A stretch of DNA of 64,000 nt from Ichthyophis bannanicus. Taxonomy: Eukaryota; Chordata; Amphibia; Gymnophiona; Ichthyophiidae. Shown here in pieces: positions 18,818-26,929 of this stretch. Position 1 is the stretch's first letter; each line of letters opens with the position of its first letter. Below the pieces are notes generated by a model. That model was not told the DNA's origin. It saw only the letters and a list, made by a program, of their open reading frames with translations, and searched no databases. The stretch spans positions 324,960,297 through 325,024,296 of the forward strand of contig CM066040.1 of NCBI GenBank assembly GCA_033557465.1, given 5' to 3'. The translations under genes and the position numbers were made by a program.

Positions 18818-19854
18818 ATCTCCATGATCTTAACCTCCCTCAGCAAGTAAAGGATATCCTTTATGCTTCCAGGAAGCCTTCCACAAGACGCTCTTATGCT
18901 TTCAAGGGGAAAGGATTTACCATATGGTGTTCGCAAAGGGGTCTTAACCACCTTGCGATACCTCTAGAATCATTACTGGAGTATCTCCTTCATTTATCCA
19001 ATGCAGGACTTAAAACTAACTCAGTAAGAGTCCATTTGAGTGCTATTGCAGCTTCTTTCAAACCTCTAAATGGACAACCTATTTCCTCCCATCCTCTTAT
19101 AACAAGATTTATGAGAGGCCTTCTTCTAACTAAGCCTCCCATAAGGCCACCACCTGTGGCATGGGACTTAAACCTGGTTCTTGGTCAGCTCATGAAGCCA
19201 CCTTTCGAACCCTTAGCTACTACCTCATTGAAATTCCTTTCTTGGAAGGTTATCTTTCTCATTGCAATCACATCAGCACGTCGCATCAATGAGTTGCAGG
19301 CACTAGTGGCTGATCCGCCTTATACAAGGTTCCATCATGACAAGGTAGTACTTAGGACTCATCCACACTTTATGCCAAAGGTGGTCTCGCCTTTTCATCT
19401 AAACCAAGCGGTCTACCTACTTGTGTTTTTTCTGAGGCCTGATGCATCAAATGCAGAAAGGAATCTTCATACTTTGGACTGTAAAAGAGCTTTAGCCTTT
19501 TACTTACAAAGAACACAGCAACATAGGAAGTCCTCTCAACTCTTTGTTGCTTTTGATCCTTCTCATTTGGGACTTCCAGTCTCCAAGAGATCACTGTCTA
19601 ACTGGATTGCTCAGTGTATTTCCTTTGCCTATCAGAGTAAGAATCTTCCTCTGGAGGGCCATATCACAGCTCACAATGTGAGAGCCATGGCAGCTTCAAT
19701 GGCTCATCTGCACTCTGTGTCTATCGACGACATCTGTCGAGCAGCCACCTGGGCCTCGGTTCATACCTTCACAGCCCATTACTGCTTGGACAAGGACTCC
19801 CGCCAGGATGCCTTGTTTGGTCAGGCTGTTCTCCAACACCTGTTCCATACCTAA
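17599..19854 (+). CDS. DIRS tyrosine recombinase, open frame
   Basis: A 751-codon frame whose functional part starts near 18790 (LDLHDLNLPQQVKDILYASR). The core-binding domain (RKPSTRRSYAFKGKGFTIW) is followed by the catalytic domain. Residues seen: the arginine of TSARRINELQAL, the HxxR of AHNVRAMAAS, and a tyrosine in HTFTAHYCLD. The R...HxxR...Y set therefore appears complete. It stops at 19852-19854, just before the internal complementary region. The upstream 390 codons are a Ser-rich read of the reverse transcriptase/RNase H region in another frame and may or may not be translated, so the true start is unknown. It is the best preserved of the three recombinases here. Confidence 0.88.
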   Translation: MHNAYPSVFGSGHKHPKVQSNSHSVFRVHRSFAGYQKSKGLSSSDPLPSHGAVSFSSSAKASSHCLRNVTTTRPHGIYRACGSLCLPPYDSSPVDFIHSMDPGIRVPVRQNSKHKSPYFVPPMVAVHSKPVAGVPISTTFTPSNSHNRCFSNGLGSSSARPLHPTHLDSTGDSSTYQSLRAQSNLPCSSSVPHPTRLQDSPHSYGQSSSHVLREQAGGNRLSVALQQSFVTMGPRQRASDSSPGSVSSRHTKLLGRQTQSSSASTRMVSACRPGGQDFSNLGNPGHRPLCKSVECQTSQVLFQNSGSGLSGQGCFPPSLGSRLPLCLSTYSPNSQNPVQASERQRPYDSHSSTLATASVVPSDSTSLSSSLSGVRVCSRSPVSGGRNVMASQSSVSASQGLVAEGLDLHDLNLPQQVKDILYASRKPSTRRSYAFKGKGFTIWCSQRGLNHLAIPLESLLEYLLHLSNAGLKTNSVRVHLSAIAASFKPLNGQPISSHPLITRFMRGLLLTKPPIRPPPVAWDLNLVLGQLMKPPFEPLATTSLKFLSWKVIFLIAITSARRINELQALVADPPYTRFHHDKVVLRTHPHFMPKVVSPFHLNQAVYLLVFFLRPDASNAERNLHTLDCKRALAFYLQRTQQHRKSSQLFVAFDPSHLGLPVSKRSLSNWIAQCISFAYQSKNLPLEGHITAHNVRAMAASMAHLHSVSIDDICRAATWASVHTFTAHYCLDKDSRQDALFGQAVLQHLFHT

Positions 19855-19969
19855 TCAACTCCTACCCACCATCCCTGGTTGGGTGCCAGAGATTCATGGG
19901 GGGAAGTGGAGCCCTTTCACAGGGACACACAACTTCTGGGGTGTCTCCCTGGCATCTAAAGCTAGAGAG

Positions 19970-20060
19970 TCCCCATATGTGAAGACTACATTCTTGCTTG
20001 TTCCTAGAGATAGCATAGTTACTCACCTGTAACAGGTGATCTCCGGGAACAACAGGAATT
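19970..20060 (+). repeat. DIRS copy 3 internal complementary region
   Basis: The first half (CCCATATGTGAAGACTACAT to GTTCCTAGAGAT) complements the left end of the element. The second half (AGCATAGTTACTCACCTGTA to ATCTCCGGGAAC) complements the outer right end (20290-20346). The two halves meet at the sequence that marks the element boundary. Confidence 0.88.
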
Positions 20061-20157
20061 TAGTCCTCACAACCCACCCACCTCCCCTAGGAGTTGTATC
20101 TCTCTATCTATCTCTTTCTCTTTCCCTCTGTCTCTCTTTGTCTCATCTTTAAACTCA

Positions 20158-20346
20158 ACTGGAGAGAGGCAGTTGGGAAAGGCGGGAAGGCAGCACGCAG
20201 GCACTGTGGGATGCTCCCAAAAGCTTTCTAATTGGACGCTGGGGAGCGTTCCCGCGCAGGCTCTGTCGGTACCGACGATACCCATATGTGAGGACTAAAT
20301 TCCTGCTGTTCCCGGAGATCACCTGTTACAGGTGAGTAACTATGCT
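20158..20346 (+). repeat. DIRS copy 3 right inverted terminal repeat
   Basis: Reverse complement of 14685-14850, with an outer extension (CACCTGTTACAGGTGAGTAA and CTATGCT) absent from the left repeat. Confidence 0.88.
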
Positions 20347-20562
20347 ATATCCACTTATAGTCTCCACATAAGACAAAGTACCAAACTGAAGGCCTTGCCG
20401 CAGGTCTTGTAGTATCTCAGTGTCCAATTACAGGGCCCTGAAACCAGACTCTTCTTCAGAGAATGTCCATTCCTGTCCCGCGCAGCTCTCTGTAAATCGA
20501 CGCCTTTATGAAGTAATCAATGCCTCCTTTCTGCGGCCTGTTATACCTCATAGCCGAGGCAC
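20347..20562 (-). other. L1 copy 1 inter-ORF spacer, right part
   Basis: The sequence after ORF1 on the minus strand, cut by the right end of DIRS copy 3 at 20346. No gene. Confidence 0.6.
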
Positions 20563-21351
20563 TCAAGAGGTTCCACGGCGCTCCTCTGTGCCGGTTATCA
20601 CTTGATTCACCAATTGCTCCACATATTGAGTCGCTTCCCCAGCCGACCCAAATACCTGGTGCTCTCCGTCATGGGTCACATGAAGTCTGGTCGGGTACTG
20701 TACCGTAAACCGAATGTTCGCCTCTATCAGTTTCTGGCATAGGGGCGCATATGCTTTCCGGCGCTGGCTCAGAGGCGCGGAGTAGTCCTGCGTTATTCTT
20801 ATTTTCATGTTCTCCTCTTCAATAATGCCTTTTTTGCCGTGCAGCTTTCAATACTGCTTCCTTTTGTGAAAATTGCAGGCCAGGACCACCCTGGGCCTAT
20901 GATCCTTTAGTTGTTTAGGCCCTATTCTATGGGCCCTCTCGACTACGATTCTGCTGTTATCATCTTTGCCCTCCCTCAACGAGGCGGTCAGATTTTCCAC
21001 ATAGGATTTCAAGTCCTTATCCAGAATTGAGTCTGAGATACCCAGAAACCACAAATTATTGCGTCTGGATCGGTTTTCCATGTCATCCAGTTTTGCCTCA
21101 TGTATTTTCAATGCAGCTTGCACATTTGCCAGCTCCTGGGTTAGCGTTTCCACCTCCTCCTCGGTGTGCACGATGCGGGTTTCCGCCTCCTGCATGTGAG
21201 TGCCCAACATGCCCAGAGAGCTCTGTAGTGTGTCCATCTTATTGTGCAGTGCTTCAAATTGTACTGACAATGCACCGGAGACTGCCACTGAAATCTCTTC
21301 AATAAAGGCTGGCGATGCCGAGGTACTCTGCGCTGGAGGTGAGTCCGCCAT
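20563..21351 (-). pseudogene. L1 copy 1 ORF1 (RNA-binding protein) with one in-frame stop
   Basis: ORF1p coats element RNA as a trimer. From the start at 21351 there is a Ser-rich head and a coiled coil (EAETRIVHTEEEVETLTQEL). Next comes an RRM-like domain (MENRSRRNNLWFLGISD, VERAHRIGPKQ), and then a C-terminal domain (FTVQYPTRLHVTHDGEHQV). The same frame runs to 20563 and is broken only by TGA at 20848-20850, in a place where a tryptophan codon would fit. It is 262 codons long without the stop, close to the 269 codons of copy 2. ORF2 is on the far side of the DIRS insertion. Confidence 0.88.
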
Positions 21352-21606
21352 TTTCTGTGGCCCTGCGGCTCGCTCTTTTTCTCACCTCCCCAACTTCACA
21401 GCCGACGCCATTCTCTCCGCGCTGCAAGTTCTGCACCTTCAGCTGTCTCCCAACACCCGGGGGCTAGTACCGACAGCACTCTGCCCCGAATCACGGCTCA
21501 ATTCTGGTGGTTTAGAGGAGGGGGGTCCGGAGCTCTAGCGATCCGCATCCACCCAAGCTCACCACATCACGTGACTTCACGTTTATTTATTTTAAAATAT
21601 ATATGT

Positions 21607-21767
21607 CAGTGGTTCTCAATCCAGTCCCAGTCCAATTTTCAGGGTATCCACAATGACTATGCATGAGAGAGACCTGCATACAATGGAAGCAGTATATGCA
21701 GATCTATCTCATGCATATTCATTGTGAATATCTTAAAAACCTGACTGGCCTGGGATGAGAACCACTG
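21607..21767. mobile_element. Palindromic MITE with hAT-like ends
   Basis: A 161-bp near-palindrome with ends CAGTGGTTCTCAATCC... and ...GATGAGAACCACTG. The 8-bp flanks ATATATGT (21599-21606) and CTCTATGT (21768-21775) agree at 6 of 8 positions, which would fit a hAT-type duplication. Related copies are at 43040, 51842 and (a more distant type) 52630. Confidence 0.75.
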
Positions 21768-21949
21768 CTCTATGTCCTCTAATATTCTGAGTGGATCACA
21801 AACAAACAGTGCTCTCTCTAAGCTTTTTGGGAGTCCTCCAGCCATGCTGCTCTCAGTAAGTAGAGGGGCTGTGATATCATACTTGTAGTCACGAGGAGCA
21901 GGCACCTCCCCCTACCAGCAGCAACATGGGTGGAGGACTCCCATGCAGC

Positions 21950-23275
21950 TTAAGAACATAAGATATGCCTGGGTCAGACCATGGTCTATCAAGCCCAGTA
22001 TCCTGTTTCCAACAGTGGCCATTCAAGGTCACAAGTACCTGTCAGATTCCCAAAAGGTGGACAGATTCCATGCTGCTTGTCCAGTGGGTAAACAGTGGAT
22101 TACCTTGGTCCTCTTTAATAATGTTTTATGGACTTTTCCTCTAGGAACTTTTCCAAACCTCTTTTAAATACAGCTACACTAACAGCTTTTACCACATCCT
22201 CTGGTAACGAATTCCAGACTTTGATTATGCAATGAGTGAAAAATATTTTCTCCAATTAGTCGTAAATGTGCTACATTGTAGCTTCCTTGCGTGTCCCCTA
22301 GTCTTTCTGCTTTTTGAAGGAGTAAACAACCAATCTACATTTACCTGTTCTACTCCATTCATTATTTTATAGACCTCTATCATATTTCCCCTCAGTTGTC
22401 TGTTTTCCAAGTTGAAGCTTTTAAAAGCTATTTAAGCTTTTCCTCATAGGGTTATCCTTCCATCCCCTTTATTTATTTATTTATTTATTTAGACAGTTTT
22501 GTATACCACCTTATCCTTCAATCAAAGCGGTCACAACACAATTGGGGGATACATTTAACACGCGGGATATGAGACACATAGGGAACATGGGCAAAGGGGA
22601 ACATGGGCAATGGAGGGTTAAGTGGCTTGCCCAAGACCACAAGGAGCACCTGTGGGACTAGAAACCCCAGTCCTTCCGGCCCAAGGTTGCTGTCCTCTAG
22701 TGGGATTTGAACCTCCGACCTTCCGGCCTGAAGTACCTTGCCCCAACCACTAGGCTACTCCTCCCTCCATTTTTGTCACTCTTCTCTGTACCTTTTCTAA
22801 TTCTAATATATTATTTTTAACATATGGTGACAGAAGATCTCTAAAGGAAAAAAGGGGACTATAGTAGTTGCTATGGAAGGGCAGATTAGATAAGCCATAT
22901 GGTCTTTTTCTGCTGTCATGTTTCTATATTTTTAGAATTGCACACAATATTCAAAGTGTGGTTGCACCATTGAGTATTACAGAGGCATTATAATATCCTT
23001 TGTTTTATACTCCATTTCTTTCTTTATGATTCCAAGCATTCTATTTGCCTTCTTGGCTGCTGCTAGACACTGAACAGAGGGTTTCAATGTATCCACGATG
23101 ATGCCTAAATCCTTTTCCTGGGTGGTGCATCATGTAACTGTAGTTTGGGTGGTTCTTCCCTAAGTGCATAACTTTTCACTTATTCACATTAAATTTCATC
23201 TGCCATTTGGACACCCAGTGTCCTAATTCATCAAGGTCCTCTTGGAATTTTTTACAGTCCTTTTGGGGATAATTA
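21950..23275 (-). mobile_element. CR1-like LINE 3' region, interrupted by a SINE
   Basis: On the minus strand, 22410-22225 encodes the end of a CR1 reverse transcriptase (NRQLRGNMIEVYKIMNGVEQ, KTRGHARKLQ). The 3' end with GGGTCAGACCATGGTC and AAGCCCAGTATCCTGTTTCC lies at 21950-22020 and matches the copy at 43850-44460. The part at 22940-23275 is a diverged extension of the same kind of LINE. It is interrupted by a SINE (22468-22768) and by a short segment at 22840-22935. Confidence 0.75.
22468..22768 (-). mobile_element. tRNA-derived SINE, copy A
   Basis: On the minus strand the head has an A box TAGCCTAGTGG (plus 22747-22757) and a B box GGTTCAAATCC (plus 22703-22713). A 200-bp body follows, and then a tail of TTTGATTGAAGGATAAGGTG, a TATACAAAAC-like element and (AAAT)n. 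It lies inside the CR1 fragment. Copies B and C are at 40977 and 52215. Confidence 0.85.
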
Positions 23276-23530
23276 TGTCCTGCGAATAGCAGGGATGTAT
23301 GTCCCATTGGGACGTCCATCCCCACTATTCATCTCCCTGCCGGCCCCGGCAAAAGCCTCCCCACACTAACAACATGTTTGTATGTGGAGACTTAGATGGG
23401 GGCATGAAGGGGTGCTCCAGAGGTGGAACAAGTGTGGGGCATGGGTGGTCCGGGACCCTGGATGTACAGGGCCGATCCTGAGGTCGGCCCTGTACGTCTG
23501 GGGCCGTGAACTTAGACAGGGGACTTATTC
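23276..23530. other. Unassigned segment between two CR1 pieces
   Basis: No gene or known repeat recognised. Short imperfect inverted phrases (GGGCCGATCCTGAGGTCGGCCC near 23470 in two halves) suggest a small palindrome. Confidence 0.4.
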
Positions 23531-23657
23531 CACCACAGACGTGAAATAGGTCCCCCTGAACATCAGAGGATCCTGCTGACGCGTCCAGTAAAACAGGTAG
23601 GGGTTGTAAAACCCTCTCACACTGAGGAAGTTTCTCCAGGACCATATAGTTAGCTGG

Positions 23658-24116
23658 GTGGCTGGTGGATGTGAGGATCTCCTGGTAACATGCCTGCCTG
23701 GTGCAAAGGTAGCAGACCTCACGCGCCACCTAGACAAGGTCTTAGATAATGCTAGGGAACAGTCTGTTGTCTTGGTACATGTTGGTACCAATGACATAAG
23801 AATGTGTGGTAGGGAGATTCTGGAGGCTAAATTTAGGATTTTAGATAGGAAGTTGAAATCCAGAATTTCCAGGGTAGCATTCTCCGACGTGTTTCCTGTT
23901 CCACGCTCAGAACCGAAAAGGCAAGCAGAGCTCCAGTGTCTCAATGCGTGGCTGAAACGATGGTGCAAGGAAGAAGGTATGGGATTTGTTAGGAACTGGG
24001 GAACTTTCTGGGGAAAGGAGGGGCTTTTCCAAAGGGATGGGCTCCACCTTAACAGGGATGGAACCAGGCTGCTGGCATTAATCTTTAAAAAGGAGATAGA
24101 GCAGCTTATAAACTAG
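23658..24116 (+). pseudogene. CR1 ORF1 SGNH-esterase-like domain, N-terminus missing
   Basis: The frame encodes VVLVHVGTNDI (the Gly-x-Asn block of SGNH/GDSL esterases) and, near the end, FQRDGLHLNRDG (the Asp-x-x-His block), ending at the TAG 24114-24116. The expected upstream GDS block with the nucleophilic serine is not visible, and the first codon is GTG inside the domain, so it looks 5'-damaged. CR1 ORF1 proteins with such an esterase are known; the role is thought to involve lipids or membranes. ORF2 follows about 200 bp downstream. Confidence 0.8.
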
Positions 24117-24299
24117 ATAATAGAGGAAAGCTGACAGTCGCCCAGGAGCGCATGGTTCAGAACAGTGTATCCTTGAAGGATACTAGCAAAAGACTGAAGT
24201 TAGGGCATATCAGCAGAGAGGTTCCAATAAAGACAAAAGTAGCCCAAATGACCTTTACAGAGCAGAGCTTAAAGATTCCAAATTACCCCTGCCTACCGA

Positions 24300-26260
24300 T
24301 AGCCAGAGTAATATGAATAAAATACAGCCTCTAAAATGCTTGTATGCAAATGCCAGAAGTCTAAAAAATAAGATGGGCGAGTTAGAATATATAGCACTAA
24401 ATGAGAGGTTAGATATGATTGGTATCTCAAAGACATGGTAGAAGGAGACAACCAGTGGGATACTGTGATACCTGGGTACAAACTATATCGTAATGACAGA
24501 GCAGATTAAATTGGTGGTGAGGTTGCACTCTATGTTAGAGAGGGCATTGAGTCACAAAGGATTATAGTTTTGCAGGAAACAAAATTCACTGTAGAATCTC
24601 TATGGATTGAAATTCCATGTAAAAAGGGAAGGGGAAGGCAATGGCAGTGAAGGTGTACTATCGACTGCCTGGCCAGATTGAACAAATGGATGATGAAATG
24701 CTCAAAGAAATCAGGGAAGCTAACAAACGTTACAGTACAGTAATAATAATGGGTGATTTCAATTACCCTTGTATCGACTGGGTCAGTGTCATGGCAGGAC
24801 ATGCTAGGGAGATAAAGTTTCTAGATGAAATAAATAACTGCTTCTTGGAGCAGCTGGTTCATGAACCAACTAGAGGAGAAGCCATTTTGGACTTAGTCCT
24901 TAGTGGAACACAAGATCTGGTGCAAGAGATAAGGGTGTTAGAACCACTTGGCAATAGTGGTCATAGCATGATTGCATTAGATTTAATAAATGGAGGAAGG
25001 ATGGTAAGGAAATCCACAGTACTACCTTTTAACTTTCAAAAGGGAGACTATGATAAAATGAGGAAATCAGTTAAGAAAAAACTAAAAGGAGCAGATGCAA
25101 AGGTTAAAGATTTACATCAAGCATGGGTGTTGTTTAAAAATACTATCTTGGAAGCCCAGACCAGCTGTATTCCACATTTTAAGAAAAACGGAAGGAAGTC
25201 CAAAAACCTGCCAGCATGGTTTAAAGGTGAGGTCAGAGAAGCTGTTGTTTCCAGAAAAGCATCTTTCAGGAAATGGAAAAAGGAGCCAAATGTCAAAAAC
25301 TGGAAACAACATAAGCACTGGCAAGTTAGATGCAAGGCATTGATAAGGCAAGCAAAAAGAGAATTTGAGAAGAAGCTTGCTATGGAAGCAAAAGCATGTA
25401 ATAAAGACTTTTTCAAGTATATTCATAACAAAAAGCCTGTGAGAGAGTCAGTTGGACCATTAGATGATAGAGGGGTAAAAGGGGCACTAAGAGCGGACAA
25501 GGCCATAGTGGAGAGACTGAATGAATTCTTTGCTTTGGTCTTTACTGAGGAAGAAGTAGGGATGTTACCCATGACTTAAATGGTATTTAAAGGTTATGCC
25601 GCAGAAGAATTGAAATTAATATCAATACACCGGGAAGATGTGTTACAAATATTTGATAAACTGAAGAGTAGCAAATCACCTGGGCCGAATGGTTGAAAGA
25701 ACTGAAATATGAGTTTGCAAACCTACTATTAGTAATCTGTGAACTTTCATTAAAATCATCTGTAATACCTGAAGACGAGGATGGCCAATGTAACGTCAAT
25801 TTTTTAAAAGGGTTCCAGGGGTGATCCGGGAAACTACAGACTGGTGAGCCTGACGTCAGTACTGGGAAAAATAACAGAAAGCATTATAAAGAGCAAAATT
25901 ACTGAACATGGCTTAATGGGAGATAGCCAACATGGCTTTAGACAAGGAAGATCTTGTCTTACAAATCTGTTATGTTTTGTTGAAGGTGTGAATAAACAGG
26001 TAAACAAAGGTGAATCAGTTGATATAATGTATCTGGATTTTCAGAAAGCCTTTGACAAGGTCCCTCATGAGAGATTTTTGGTGTAATTAAAAAGTCATGG
26101 AAAATGAGACAGTGTACTATTGTGGATCAGTAACTGGTTAAAAGATAGAAAGCAGAGGGGAGGGCTAAATGGCCAATTTTCACAATGGAGAAAGGTGAAT
26201 AGTGGAGTACCCCAGGGATCTGTGCTGGGTCTGCTGCTTTTTGACATATTTATAAATTCC
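24300..26260 (+). pseudogene. CR1 ORF2 endonuclease-reverse transcriptase, degenerate
   Basis: The endonuclease begins near 24329 (LKCLYANARSLKNKMGELEY). It has stops at about 24440 and 24507, and then the long frame 24641-25579 (VIIMGDFNYPCIDW, NSGHSMIALD). It passes into the linker region and then the reverse transcriptase: GNYRLVSLTSVLGKITESII and MYLDFQKAFDKVPH (motif A) to 26086. After that comes a shifted WRKVNSGVPQGSVLG at about 26185-26235. Frame changes and stops occur near 25580, 25697, 25800 and 26086. The catalytic YADD region is absent. Confidence 0.82.
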
Positions 26261-26262
26261 TA

Positions 26263-26929
26263 ACCCACAATAGCATTGCAAGCAAATATAATAAATAATA
26301 ATATGGGAACAAAAAAAACCACAAAAACAATAAAGATAAGGGTTATTATTCTAAAGCCCGTATCCAGAAAGTGCCAGGGCAGACCATGGACAGAACTTGG
26401 ATGGTACCGGCACTGTCCAGATAATGGCGGCAAGTTTCTGGCTGGTGATTTTCAGCCACTGTCTTGGGTAGTTTATTCGTGTAGATTTGGCTGGGGGAAA
26501 AAGCTGGCCTAGGGGCAGTGTGACCATTAGGCTAACTAGGCAGCCTCCTCGAGCACCAGTAGTCTGGGGGTACCCCCCTTGCCGCCCCTTCATAAACAGC
26601 TCCTTAGCGTTTACCTTTAACATCCAATGCTGCAAGACTGTTTACATTCCGCCTCCTCTGAGGCCTGATGCCAACTTCCTCTCTGCAAACATCGGGATTG
26701 GGCCTCAGTGGGGGTGGATGTCAAAAAGCCTCGCAGTGCCAGGGGTTGAAGTTAAGCATTGCGGAATTGTTTGTGACCATTGCTGCCACTGCAGGTCCTA
26801 GAGAGGTGGGGGTTGGGGAGGGGCGTGAGTGAGAGCGGGAGCAGAAGTCGGGGGGGGGGGGCACAAGGAGTGAGGTTTGCCTAGGACACCTCATCTCCTT
26901 GTTCCAGTCCTGGCTATATGGATAAATTA
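26263..26929. other. Unassigned non-coding segment with dispersed-repeat phrases
   Basis: 26340-26480 shares phrases on GCCACTG and GATAATGGC with sequence at 38270-38620 and 44590-44800, a dispersed non-coding repeat. 26525-26590 (AACTAGGCAG) resembles 42075-42120 and, less, 56160-56200. The G-run at 26850 is simple sequence. No gene. Confidence 0.45.

Larger units (their letters stand above)
14685..20346 (+). mobile_element. DIRS-type retrotransposon copy 3, nearly complete
   Basis: It has all the DIRS parts in order: a left inverted terminal repeat from 14685 (ATCTCCAGGAAC) and a Gag-like gene (15079-about 16900). These are followed by reverse transcriptase and RNase H (about 17080-18817), an overlapping tyrosine recombinase (17599-19854), an internal complementary region (19970-20060) and a right terminal repeat (20158-20346). 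The right repeat carries about 25 extra bases at its outer end that the left repeat lacks, the asymmetry known from DIRS-1. Gag and polymerase have stops and frameshifts, while the recombinase frame is open. Confidence 0.93.
10088..21580 (-). mobile_element. Tx1/L1-type LINE copy 1, split by a DIRS insertion
   Basis: Both outer edges carry GTTTATTTATTTT (10075-10087 and 21581-21593), a 13-bp target duplication. On the minus strand the 5' edge is at 21580. ORF1 is at 21351-20563 and ORF2 at about 14170-10401, and the 3' end lies about 10 bases after AATAAA at 10088. The whole of DIRS copy 3 (14685-20346) lies between ORF1 and ORF2. Without it the LINE is about 5.8 kb. There is no long poly(A) tail, as in L1 copy 2. 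Confidence 0.9.
23530..26262 (+). mobile_element. CR1-like LINE, 3'-truncated, with ORF1 and ORF2 remnants
   Basis: ORF1 remnant at about 23658-24116, then ORF2 with endonuclease (24300-25000) and reverse transcriptase (about 25600-26260). The sequence stops after the reverse transcriptase GVPQGS box, with no YADD region or 3' end. CR1 elements usually lose their 5' part, so a 3' loss points to a later deletion or insertion. Confidence 0.8.

Noticed and set aside
22700..22768. Possible tRNA gene
   Set aside because: A and B boxes are present, but no cloverleaf is evident, and the unit is repeated with a SINE body and tail.
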